Below are positions 33,773 through 41,810 of a stretch of 64,000 nt of DNA, in pieces. Positions within the stretch are counted from its first letter, which is position 1, and each line of letters opens with the position of its first letter. Under the pieces are notes generated by a model. That model was not told the origin of the DNA. It made no database searches and saw only the letters and a program-made list of their open reading frames with translations. Location: contig DIUC01000007.1 of assembly GCA_002435785.1 (NCBI GenBank), forward strand, positions 4,998-68,997. Direction: 5' to 3'. Source of the stretch: Saprospiraceae bacterium UBA6168 (GTDB lineage Bacteria; Bacteroidota; Bacteroidia; Chitinophagales; Saprospiraceae). The position numbers and the translations under genes were made by a program.

Positions 33773-35407
33773 ATGAGACAGGGTTTTACGAGGCTCCACC
33801 TGATTATTTCCTTCTTGTTCATCCAACAACTTGTACAGGCACAAACCCCAACTGGCAGCGGTGCCAACAGTTTCACGATGATGCTCTTGGCCATCGTGGT
33901 GCTGATTGCGTTTTTCATCATCATCCGGGTTTCCGACAACCTGGTACGCATAGAGGCAGGCAAAAACGGCGTTGACAGCGAGAATGAGGGATTGTCCTCC
34001 TTCCCCGGTGTTGCCGACATTTTCAAGAAAAAAAGTCCACTTTACGCTAAGGGCAAATACGTCGCTTTGACGCAAGGACACAACATCCTGCTGGAAGGCC
34101 AAGCAACTGGCCCCATCGAAGCTGCCTATGTCAACACCTTCGCCGTGCAGCCACCCAATTTCCGGGGCATGTCGCCTATCCCAAAGGTGGAAGTGGAAGT
34201 GGGCGATACTGTGAAAGCAGGCGACCACTTGTTTTTTGACAAAAAAAATCCCGATGTAAAATATGTGTCGCCGGTAAGTGGCGAGGTGATTGCCGTCAAC
34301 CGGGGTGAGCGGCGCTCCATTGCCAACATCGTGGTGCTTGCCGATAAGGCCCAGCAGTACCGCCAACTGCCCACCATCAACCCCGACACTTGCAGCCGCG
34401 AGGAGTTGGTCAGTTTTCTGCTCGACACGGGTGGTTGGACCCTATTGCGCCAGCGACCATTCGACGTGGTAGCCAGTGCTACCGAGGTGCCCGATAATAT
34501 TTTCATCTCCACTTTCGACACCGCACCACTTGCCCCTGACTTCAACCATATAATGGCTGGAAGAGAAGCCGCATTCCAGCGTGGCCTTGACATTTTGGGC
34601 AAATTGACCAGGGGCAATGTTTGGCTCGGCCTCGATGCCAATGGCGAGAACCCACCAAGTACTGTTTACACGGCAGCAAAAGGGGTGCAAAAATGTTGGT
34701 TCAGTGGCAAGCACCCGGCTGGCAACGTGGGCGTCCAGATTCACCACATAGCCCCCATTACCACCAAAACAACGGTGTGGACGCTTGGCGTTCAGGATGT
34801 GGCAACGCTTGGCGCACTGTTCACCGAGCAGCGTTTCAATACAGAACGCGTGGTTGCCCTGACCGGTGCCGAGTTGAAGCAACCAAAATATGTCCGCACT
34901 TATATCGGTGCCAATATTGGGGAACTATTGGGGAACAACCTCACCAACAACCACGTGCGCATCCTTTCCGGCGACGTGCTGAGTGGAAGCAAGACATCAA
35001 AGACAGATTTCCTCAACTATTTCGATGACCAAATCACGGTGGTGGAGGAGGGCGATTTCCACGAGATGTTCGGTTGGCTGCTGCCCGACCTATCTACGCC
35101 AAGCGTGTCCAAAGCGCTCCCCGTCACCCTGTTCGCAGATACCGTTTTCAAAGCAAATACCAACCTGCACGGTGAGAAACGGGCATTCGTGGTGACAGGC
35201 CAATACGAAAAACTGCTCCCGATGGATATTTACCCGCAGCACTTGATGAAGGCTATCTTGACCAATGATTACGAGAAAATGGAGGGCCTCGGCATCCACG
35301 AACTCATCGAGGAAGACGTGGCGCTTTGCGAATTTGCCTGCACTTCCAAACAACCATTGCAGGAGATTTTGCGCAATGGCTTGGACATGGTACACGAGCA
35401 AGGGTAG
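33773..35407 (+). CDS. nqrA: Na+-translocating NADH:quinone reductase subunit A with an N-terminal membrane extension
   Basis: A 544-residue protein. From about residue 90 onward it is NqrA: VALTQGHNILLEGQATGPIE, KVEVEVGDTVKAGDHLFFDK, YVSPVSGEVIAVNRGERRS, and the C-terminal FACTSKQPLQEILRNGLDM. Before this there is an extra segment of about 85 residues with a signal-like helix (LIISFLFIQQLVQAQ) and a membrane helix (FTMMLLAIVVLIAFFIIIRV). Normal NqrA is about 450 residues and has no membrane helix. NqrA caps the cytoplasmic side of the pump. It is the first gene of a six-gene operon; nqrB follows after 102 bases. Confidence 0.93.
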   Translation: MRQGFTRLHLIISFLFIQQLVQAQTPTGSGANSFTMMLLAIVVLIAFFIIIRVSDNLVRIEAGKNGVDSENEGLSSFPGVADIFKKKSPLYAKGKYVALTQGHNILLEGQATGPIEAAYVNTFAVQPPNFRGMSPIPKVEVEVGDTVKAGDHLFFDKKNPDVKYVSPVSGEVIAVNRGERRSIANIVVLADKAQQYRQLPTINPDTCSREELVSFLLDTGGWTLLRQRPFDVVASATEVPDNIFISTFDTAPLAPDFNHIMAGREAAFQRGLDILGKLTRGNVWLGLDANGENPPSTVYTAAKGVQKCWFSGKHPAGNVGVQIHHIAPITTKTTVWTLGVQDVATLGALFTEQRFNTERVVALTGAELKQPKYVRTYIGANIGELLGNNLTNNHVRILSGDVLSGSKTSKTDFLNYFDDQITVVEEGDFHEMFGWLLPDLSTPSVSKALPVTLFADTVFKANTNLHGEKRAFVVTGQYEKLLPMDIYPQHLMKAILTNDYEKMEGLGIHELIEEDVALCEFACTSKQPLQEILRNGLDMVHEQG

Positions 35408-35509
35408 AATTATTGTATTGCTATATTGTTTGATTGTTTTTTTCTCGTACAACGACAACCATAACAATACAACCATTCAACTAAACAACATTTAAGCAAT
35501 CAACTATAA

Positions 35510-36778
35510 ATGAGTACTTTCTTAGAAAAAGTAAAAAGTCTGGAGCCACCGAAGGAGAAGAGATTCCTGCATACATTGTACGACGGGTTCTTCACCTTCC
35601 TTTATACACCTGACCACACCACGCATGGAAAGGGCGTACACATCCGTGACCGGATGGACCTCAAGCGCACGATGGTGATGGTAGTGATTGCGCTTCAATT
35701 GTGCTATGTTTTTGGCACCTACAACATTGGCCACCAGCATTTTGTGGCGTTGGGGCAGCACACGGCGTTCATGGCTGCCATCCACTTGAAGCTGGCTTAT
35801 GGGCTCATTCAAATCCTGCCCATTTTTGTGGTCACGCATGTTGTCGGGCTTGGTATAGAGTTCTACTACGCTGCCAAAAAGGGACACGGCATAGAGGAAG
35901 GCTTTCTGGTGACAGGGGCGCTCATACCACTCATCATGCCACCAGACATTCCCCTCTGGGTTTTGTCGCTTGCCGTGGCATTTGCGGTGATTTTGGGCAA
36001 AGAAGCCTTTGGCGGCACGGGCATGAACGTGGTCAATATCGCACTCCTCGCAAGGGTCTTCGTGTTCTTTGCCTACCCTACCACCATTTCGGGCGACCAA
36101 TGCTGGGTAGCTGGCCTTGAATATGCTGGTGGCAAGGCCACTGGAGAGCTTTACGGATGGTCACACCACGTATTTGATGGATTGTTCAATGGGCTTGGTT
36201 GGGCTACCTTCGGGGAAGGGGGTCGAGCGGTGGCCGATGCCTTTACTGGCGCTACCCCGCTGGGGCTTGCGTCGCAGGGCTGGGAGAAAGTGACCGCTGT
36301 GTATTCGCCCATGCAAATGTTCTGGGGAACGATACCCGGCTCCATTGGTGAAACCAGCAAGCCGCTTGTCATCATGGGTGGTTTGATTCTCCTCGCCACA
36401 GGGATTGCCAGTTGGAGAATTATGCTTTCCGGCTTGCTGGGCACTGCCTTTATGGCCATCGTGTTCAACTGGTGGGGCTTTGATGCCTTCATGAATGTTC
36501 CTTGGTACTACCATTTCTACATGGGCAGTTTTTGGTTCGCCATCATTTTCATGGCAACCGACCCCGTGACGGCCTCCAGCACCAACACTGGTAAGTGGAT
36601 TTTTGGCTTTTTCATCGGGATACTGGGCATCATCATTCGGGTGATGAATCCTGCCTACCCGGAAGGCTGGATGCTTGCCATCCTTTTCATGAACGTTTTT
36701 GCACCGCTGATAGACCATTATGTGGTGGAAGCCAACATGAACCGCCGCAAAAAACACTTGGCTGCTGTAAAAAACTAA
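35510..36778 (+). CDS. nqrB: Na+-translocating NADH:quinone reductase subunit B
   Basis: A 422-residue, ten-helix membrane protein of the RnfD/NqrB family. FTGATPLGLAS near residue 246-256 is the covalent FMN attachment region, with threonine 249 as the likely site. EAFGGTGMNVVNIALLARVF and ATDPVTASSTNTGKWIFG are further family signatures. NqrB contributes to the quinone site and the sodium path. Confidence 0.95.
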   Translation: MSTFLEKVKSLEPPKEKRFLHTLYDGFFTFLYTPDHTTHGKGVHIRDRMDLKRTMVMVVIALQLCYVFGTYNIGHQHFVALGQHTAFMAAIHLKLAYGLIQILPIFVVTHVVGLGIEFYYAAKKGHGIEEGFLVTGALIPLIMPPDIPLWVLSLAVAFAVILGKEAFGGTGMNVVNIALLARVFVFFAYPTTISGDQCWVAGLEYAGGKATGELYGWSHHVFDGLFNGLGWATFGEGGRAVADAFTGATPLGLASQGWEKVTAVYSPMQMFWGTIPGSIGETSKPLVIMGGLILLATGIASWRIMLSGLLGTAFMAIVFNWWGFDAFMNVPWYYHFYMGSFWFAIIFMATDPVTASSTNTGKWIFGFFIGILGIIIRVMNPAYPEGWMLAILFMNVFAPLIDHYVVEANMNRRKKHLAAVKN

Positions 36779-36834
36779 AGGCATCCTCGAAGCGTAAAGG
36801 CATCGTGGGGCTTGTTTTTCAAAAAAATTGAAAA

Positions 36835-37545
36835 ATGCAAAGCAACAATTATGTAACTTTTTATACCGTCGTTATGACCCTCATCGTATCGGTCGTGTTG
36901 GCGGTCATCGTTTCTGGCCTAAAACCAGTCCACGATGACAACGAAGCTGTTTTCAAAAAAAGGGAAGTATTCAAGGCCGTCAAGGATTACTTGGGCGCTG
37001 ATTTGGACAAGATGTCCGATAAAGAGGTCTTGGCCTTGTTTGAAAAAAGCATGAAGCAAGTCGTTATTGACGCCAATGGTAAGCCGGTGGAGGGTGTAAA
37101 GGCGGAAAACATAGACATGGCCAAGGAGGACAAAAAACCTGCCGCCGACCGCCAGTACCCCGTTTTTATTTACGAGGGAGATAAGGGTACTTACTATTTG
37201 GTAGCCGTGCGGGGCAATGGCCTTTGGGATAAAATCTGGAGCACCGTTGCCTTGAAGGACGACCTCAACACCATTGCCGGAACGTCATTTGGCCACGTTG
37301 GCGAAACGCCCGGCCTTGGCGCCGAGATTACCGACAACCCTTCATTCCCAAAACAATTTCAGGGCAAAACCATTTACGATGGCAACGAATTTGTCTCCGT
37401 ATCAGTGGTAAAAGGGGGCATCAAAATCCCTGCCCACCAAGTGGATGCCATCACCGGAGCCACCATTACGTCTTACGGAGTGACCGAAATGTTCGAAAGG
37501 GGGCTGCGGGTTTATCTCCCTTATTTTGAAAGCTTAAAAAAATAA
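36835..37545 (+). CDS. nqrC: Na+-translocating NADH:quinone reductase subunit C
   Basis: A 236-residue protein with one N-terminal membrane helix (VVMTLIVSVVLAVIVSGL) and a periplasmic FMN-binding domain. DAITGATITSYGVTEMFERG near residue 206-225 carries the SGAT-type covalent flavinylation motif. GLGAEITDNPSF is another NqrC/RnfG signature. The flavin must be attached by an ApbE transferase, which is not encoded in this window. Confidence 0.95.
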   Translation: MQSNNYVTFYTVVMTLIVSVVLAVIVSGLKPVHDDNEAVFKKREVFKAVKDYLGADLDKMSDKEVLALFEKSMKQVVIDANGKPVEGVKAENIDMAKEDKKPAADRQYPVFIYEGDKGTYYLVAVRGNGLWDKIWSTVALKDDLNTIAGTSFGHVGETPGLGAEITDNPSFPKQFQGKTIYDGNEFVSVSVVKGGIKIPAHQVDAITGATITSYGVTEMFERGLRVYLPYFESLKK

Positions 37546-37609
37546 ATTCACTTCCAACTCGGGGGCATCTTGCTCGGTTAGGAATCATTCAGAAAAAAAT
37601 AGCACCATC

Positions 37610-38308
37610 ATGGCTGAAACAATAATTCAGGTAGAAGAAGAGAAAGAACCACTCTTCGGCAAAAAAGAGCGGAAGCTCTTGATAGATCCCATCAATGACA
37701 ATAACCCCATCACCGTGCAGGTGTTGGGCATCTGCTCTGCACTGGCGGTGACCACCCTCGTGAACAAGGCAATTGTAATGGCTGTTGCCGTGATATTCGT
37801 GACTGCCTTCTCTAACCTGGCGGTTTCGTTGCTGCGCAAGGGTATTCCCAAGCAGATACGAATGATCGTTCAGTTGGTGGTCATCGCATTTCTTGTGACG
37901 GTGGTAGAGCTGGCGCTCAAGGCCGCCAATTATCCAATATGGAAGGAACTGTCGGTGTATATCGGCCTCATCATCACCAACTGCATCGTCATGGGAAGGC
38001 TTGAAGCTTATGCAATGGCCAACAAACCTTGGCGTTCCTTCATGGACGGTGTCGGTAACGGCGTAGGCTATGGCGTAATCCTCATCATCGTGGCAGCCGT
38101 GCGGGAGCTTTTCGGAAAAGGCAGCCTCGCCGATTTCAAGATTATCGGGAACACACCGGAGTACCTGATTGACACCACTCAGAACAGCTTCTTCGCTTGG
38201 TACATGCCAAACAACTTGATGGTGATACCCGCCGCTGCCCTGTTTGTCATCGGCATCATCATCTGGGTGCAGCGCAGCAGGAACAGCAAGCTCGTGGATG
38301 TATCTTGA
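37610..38308 (+). CDS. nqrD: Na+-translocating NADH:quinone reductase subunit D
   Basis: A 232-residue, six-helix protein of the RnfE/NqrD family (LGICSALAVTTLVNKAIVMA, GLIITNCIVMGRLEAYAMAN). The conserved cysteines in GICSAL and ITNCIVMGR, which hold the intramembrane iron site between NqrD and NqrE, are present. The N-terminal tail of about 35 residues (EEEKEPLFGKKERKLL) is slightly longer than usual. Confidence 0.95.
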   Translation: MAETIIQVEEEKEPLFGKKERKLLIDPINDNNPITVQVLGICSALAVTTLVNKAIVMAVAVIFVTAFSNLAVSLLRKGIPKQIRMIVQLVVIAFLVTVVELALKAANYPIWKELSVYIGLIITNCIVMGRLEAYAMANKPWRSFMDGVGNGVGYGVILIIVAAVRELFGKGSLADFKIIGNTPEYLIDTTQNSFFAWYMPNNLMVIPAAALFVIGIIIWVQRSRNSKLVDVS

Positions 38309-38350
38309 CACCAGTAACCAATTATCCTTAAACTCGAAACTCAATCCATC

Positions 38351-38959
38351 ATGGGTGATTTGCTCAATATCTTTATCAAGTCCGTTTTCATCGAAAACAT
38401 GGTGCTTGCCTACTTCCTTGGTATGTGCTCGTTCCTGGCAGTTTCCAAATCGGTAAAAACTGCCGTCGGCCTTGGTGCGGCGGTAGTCTTCGTGCTCACG
38501 CTTACCGTGCCCATCAATTGGTTCATCAACGAAAAAATCCTCGGCCCCAACGGCCTCTTTGGCATGGACTTGACCTTCCTCCGCTTCATCTTGTTCATCG
38601 CCACCATTGCCGCATTTGTGCAGTTGGTGGAAATGGTGGTGGAGAAATTCTCTCCATCGCTCTACAATGCCTTGGGCATTTTTCTTCCACTTATCACTGT
38701 GAACTGCGCCATTCTTGGCGGCGCCCTGTTCATGGTAGCAAGGGAGTACAGCATAGGGCAGGCCACTACATTTGGCTTCGGCTCAGGGGTGGGCTTCATG
38801 GTGGCCATCGTGGTCATGGCAGCCATTCGTGAGAAAATAAGGTACAGCGCCGTTCCTCCCGCTTTGCGTGGCTTGGGCATCGCCTTCCTGCTCACCGGGC
38901 TTATGGGCATTGCATTTATGAGCTTGATGGGCATCAACCCTGGCAACTACATGAAATAA
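38351..38959 (+). CDS. nqrE: Na+-translocating NADH:quinone reductase subunit E
   Basis: A 202-residue, six-helix partner of NqrD. VLAYFLGMCSFLAVSKSVKT and PLITVNCAILGGALFMVARE contain the two cysteines that complete the membrane iron site with NqrD. Order and spacing (42 bases after nqrD) are standard. Confidence 0.95.
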   Translation: MGDLLNIFIKSVFIENMVLAYFLGMCSFLAVSKSVKTAVGLGAAVVFVLTLTVPINWFINEKILGPNGLFGMDLTFLRFILFIATIAAFVQLVEMVVEKFSPSLYNALGIFLPLITVNCAILGGALFMVAREYSIGQATTFGFGSGVGFMVAIVVMAAIREKIRYSAVPPALRGLGIAFLLTGLMGIAFMSLMGINPGNYMK

Positions 38960-39051
38960 TTGCGAAAAAAGAAACAACATTGGCTGGGGTTGCCCCAACG
39001 CAATCAGGGTTTTTGAAACCCACCCAATGCTAAAAATTCAGCCTTAATACG

Positions 39052-40341
39052 ATGATTTTTCTCTTCGATTTAATGTTTGTCCTTTGGGGTGCAGTGGCTT
39101 TCACAGCCATCATCTTGGTGCTCACTTTCGGGCTAATCATGGCCCAGAAAAAGCTGGTGCCACAAGGTGACGTAAAAATAATCGTCAACGGCGACACGGC
39201 GAACCCACTGATTGTCCAACCGGGCGGCTCCCTGCTCACCGCACTTTCCAACAAGAACATGTTCCTGCCCTCTGCCTGTGGCGGAGGCGGCACCTGCGCC
39301 ATGTGCAAATGCCATGTGGATGCTGGCGGTGGCGATGTTTTGCCAACGGAAATGAACCACCTCAGCCGCAAGCAGGCCGCCGAGCACCTGCGCCTCGCCT
39401 GTCAGGTGAAGGTGCGTGGCGACATGGAAATCCGGGTTCCAGAGGAGGTTTTCGGCATCAAGAAATGGGAATGCGAAGTGGAATCCAACTACAACGTAGC
39501 CACTTTCATCAAGGAGTTCGTGGTGAAACTGCCGCCGGGCGAAACCCTCCACTTCGAGTCAGGGGGCTATATCCAAGTGGACGTACCAGCCATCGAGTGC
39601 GACTTCTCTGGCATTGACATCACGGCGCACCCCCGCATGGGCAAAAAGCCAGACGAGTACCGCCCAGAGTGGGACAAGTTCAATATGTGGTCCCTGAAAA
39701 TGAAGAACCCGGAGCCTATCTTCCGGGCCTATTCCATGGCCAACCACCCTGCTGAGGGAAACCGCATCATGCTCAACATCCGCATCGCTACTCCACCGTG
39801 GGACCGGGCGGCCAAAGGCTGGATGCAAGTAAACCCTGGCATCTGTTCGAGCTTCGTCTTCACCCGCAATCCGGGCGACAAAGTCACCATCTCTGGCCCC
39901 TATGGCGAGTTCTTCATCAAGCCAACCAAGAAGGAAATGGTTTACATCGGTGGCGGAGCAGGCATGGCGCCGTTGCGCTCGCACATCTTCCACCTGTTCC
40001 ACACAGAGAAGACTCGCGACCGCAAGGTGAGCTACTGGTACGGTGGACGCTCCAGCCGGGAGCTGTTCTATACTGAGGACTTCACCGACATCGAAAAAGA
40101 ATACGACAACTTCAAGTACCATATCGCCCTGAGCGAGCCGCTGCCGGAGGACAACTGGACTGGCCCCGTGGGCTTCATCCACAACGTGGTCTTTGAGAAC
40201 TACCTCAAGAACCACCCCGAGCCAGAGGAAATAGAATACTACCTCTGCGGCCCGCCGCTCATGCTCTCCGCCGTGCAGAAGATGCTCACGGACCTCGGGG
40301 TACCGGAAGAAAACATCGCCTTCGACGATTTTGGGAGTTAA
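39052..40341 (+). CDS. nqrF: Na+-translocating NADH:quinone reductase subunit F
   Basis: A 429-residue electron-input subunit. N-terminal membrane helix (residues 4-28), a 2Fe-2S ferredoxin domain with ligands C76, C82, C85 and C117 (SACGGGGTCAMCKCH), then an FAD domain (RAYSMANHPAEGN) and an NADH domain (GGGAGMAPLRSHIFH, YYLCGPPLMLSAV). It takes electrons from NADH and passes them to the flavins of NqrC and NqrB. Last gene of the operon; a terminator follows within ten bases. Confidence 0.96.
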   Translation: MIFLFDLMFVLWGAVAFTAIILVLTFGLIMAQKKLVPQGDVKIIVNGDTANPLIVQPGGSLLTALSNKNMFLPSACGGGGTCAMCKCHVDAGGGDVLPTEMNHLSRKQAAEHLRLACQVKVRGDMEIRVPEEVFGIKKWECEVESNYNVATFIKEFVVKLPPGETLHFESGGYIQVDVPAIECDFSGIDITAHPRMGKKPDEYRPEWDKFNMWSLKMKNPEPIFRAYSMANHPAEGNRIMLNIRIATPPWDRAAKGWMQVNPGICSSFVFTRNPGDKVTISGPYGEFFIKPTKKEMVYIGGGAGMAPLRSHIFHLFHTEKTRDRKVSYWYGGRSSRELFYTEDFTDIEKEYDNFKYHIALSEPLPEDNWTGPVGFIHNVVFENYLKNHPEPEEIEYYLCGPPLMLSAVQKMLTDLGVPEENIAFDDFGS

Positions 40342-40348
40342 AACGAAA

Positions 40349-40377
40349 AAGCCCGGCTGTGATGTCGGGCTTTTTTG
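40349..40377 (+). terminator. Rho-independent terminator of the nqr operon
   Basis: AAGCCCG and CGGGCTT around GCTGTGATGT, followed by TTTTTT. Confidence 0.85.
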
Positions 40378-40495
40378 TTTTCAAAACTGTTTCCCCAGCG
40401 CAGGAATTGGAGGTAATTTTGCAAGTGCGGCTACTTTTTCTACCCATTAAAGTTCTTTTGTTCCCCTACCCAACTATCCTATTTTTTCAGCCAAC

Positions 40496-40978
40496 ATGCG
40501 CCGATTTTCTTTTCTCGAAAAATTCAAAGGCTTCCTGAAGCAAGGGGCCACCCCCAAGGCACTGGCAGCCAGCTCGGCAGTCGGGTTGGTCTTGGGCGTG
40601 TTCCCGGTGCTGGGCGTCACCACGCTGATGATGGGCGCCATCTCCGTCCGTTGGCGGCTGAACCTGCCGTTGATGCTGGCGGTGAGCTATTTGATTTACC
40701 CATTGCAAATCGTGCTGCTCGTCCCTTTCGTTCGGCTGGGGGAATGGCTGACGGGCGTTGCACCCGCCAATTTCTCGCTCGATGCCATGACTGATGCGTT
40801 CGCAAAAAACTTCACGGCGGCATTGATAGACCTCGGTGCTTCCAACCTAGTGGCCGTGCTCGGCTGGTGCCTGCTGGCACTGCCCATTGGTGCACTGATT
40901 TATGTCGGGCTGATGCCCGTTTTTCGGTTGGCCATGCGGAAGTACCCTACTCCACCACCACCTTCCCATATTTCATAA
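40496..40978 (+). CDS. DUF2062 membrane protein
   Basis: A 160-residue protein with three or four helices and the DUF2062 core (GATPKALAASSAVGLVLGVF, VLGVTTLMMGAISVRWRLNL). Function unknown; relatives are often fused to or next to glycosyltransferases. Its last ten residues (TPPPPSHIS) are read from a sequence that on the other strand encodes a T9SS protein end (40946-40995). So it and the large surface protein gene probably once overlapped tail to tail. A plus-strand TAATTTTG box at 40414-40421 may be its minus-7 element. Confidence 0.82.
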   Translation: MRRFSFLEKFKGFLKQGATPKALAASSAVGLVLGVFPVLGVTTLMMGAISVRWRLNLPLMLAVSYLIYPLQIVLLVPFVRLGEWLTGVAPANFSLDAMTDAFAKNFTAALIDLGASNLVAVLGWCLLALPIGALIYVGLMPVFRLAMRKYPTPPPPSHIS

Positions 40979-40995
40979 CCCCCTCGCTTTCAATC
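40946..40995 (-). repeat. Duplicated 3' end of a T9SS surface protein gene, distal copy
   Basis: On the minus strand it reads SIESEGVMKYGKVVVE and stop, the same C terminus as the large surface protein gene at 41762. It matches 41761-41810 with two differences in 50 bases. The frame is closed upstream, so this is only a gene end. It marks the far edge of a two-gene insert. Confidence 0.85.
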
Positions 40996-41026
40996 GAGTG
41001 GTACTGGGGTTTTGTGCCTGATTTGA

Positions 41027-41374
41027 TTACGCAGCATGGGCGACCAACTGGTCAATTTGGCGCTTGGAGAGGAGAACTTTCACATCGGCTACAGGACGAT
41101 TGCCTTCATACAACTTGAATTCCGCATCTGGAGACAGTAGTTCACTTGGTGCAGCATTTGATAAAAAAGCTGCAAATGCATAGCAAGAATTGCCCTCCAT
41201 CTTTTCTTCCGGGTCAAGGAATTCAAGGCGAAGGCTCCATGCGTTTTTTTTCCAATCAGCTTCTGACTGCCCTTTGAATCGAACAACTGCAATATACGAT
41301 GCACCTTCCGGGGCAGCTTTCCTGCCACCGGATTCCGCCGATTCCCATGTTATTTTTACAAAAACCTTTTTCAT
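41027..41374 (-). CDS. Hypothetical protein of the insert, gene 2
   Basis: A 115-residue soluble protein with no signal peptide (MKKVFVKITWESAESGGRKA at the start, VKVLLSKRQIDQLVAHAA near the end). I do not recognise it. It starts two bases after the stop of the upstream insert gene, so the pair is likely one transcript and may act together, for example as toxin and immunity partner; this is a guess from context. ATG 41374 chosen; upstream extension is inside the partner gene. Confidence 0.6.
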   Translation of the reverse strand: MKKVFVKITWESAESGGRKAAPEGASYIAVVRFKGQSEADWKKNAWSLRLEFLDPEEKMEGNSCYAFAAFLSNAAPSELLSPDAEFKLYEGNRPVADVKVLLSKRQIDQLVAHAA

Positions 41375-41376
41375 GA

Positions 41377-41679
41377 TCAAGTAATTTTTATTAAGCTGAT
41401 AATAGTGGACGAGGATAGCTCTATACAATCTGCATACCTCGCAGGGCCAATGCCATCCAAATGTTCAATCCTAAAAAAACCATCGGCAATTATTGAAGCT
41501 ACTTCTAATTCGACGATATAGAAACTCCCGCCACCCTCTAACAACTTTCCCCACTTGATGGCATCTTCCATTCGTTCTGCAAACCATTTCCCTTCCATTG
41601 AGTTCTTTCCAGCCCGAAATTCTTGGGATGAAAATAAATCATGGTATTCTGCCGTGCTGATTGCCCTGAATAGTTTCAT
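41377..41679 (-). CDS. Hypothetical protein of the insert, gene 1
   Basis: A 100-residue protein. LFRAISTAEYHDLF, then EGKWFAERMEDAIKWGKLL recall small ADP-ribosyltransferase-like or RES-like toxin domains, which often begin with LFR and contain an EGKWFA-type segment. The match is weak and I would not assign activity. AT-richer than its neighbours and located between the two copies of a duplicated gene end. Confidence 0.55.
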   Translation of the reverse strand: MKLFRAISTAEYHDLFSSQEFRAGKNSMEGKWFAERMEDAIKWGKLLEGGGSFYIVELEVASIIADGFFRIEHLDGIGPARYADCIELSSSTIISLIKIT

Positions 41680-41760
41680 CGCTTACAGTCCTTGGTTTGC
41701 TCAAGTGTCAACAAATGTAGTCTGTATAACTGGTTTTTACAAAAACCCGTTTTTTAAATG

Positions 41761-41810
41761 CCTACTCCACCAACACCTTCCCATATTTCATAACCCCCTC
41801 GCTTTCAATT
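41761..41810 (-). repeat. Duplicated 3' end of the T9SS surface protein gene, proximal copy
   Basis: The functional end of the large surface protein gene (reads SIESEGVMKYGKVLVE and stop). Near-identical to 40946-40995. Confidence 0.85.
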
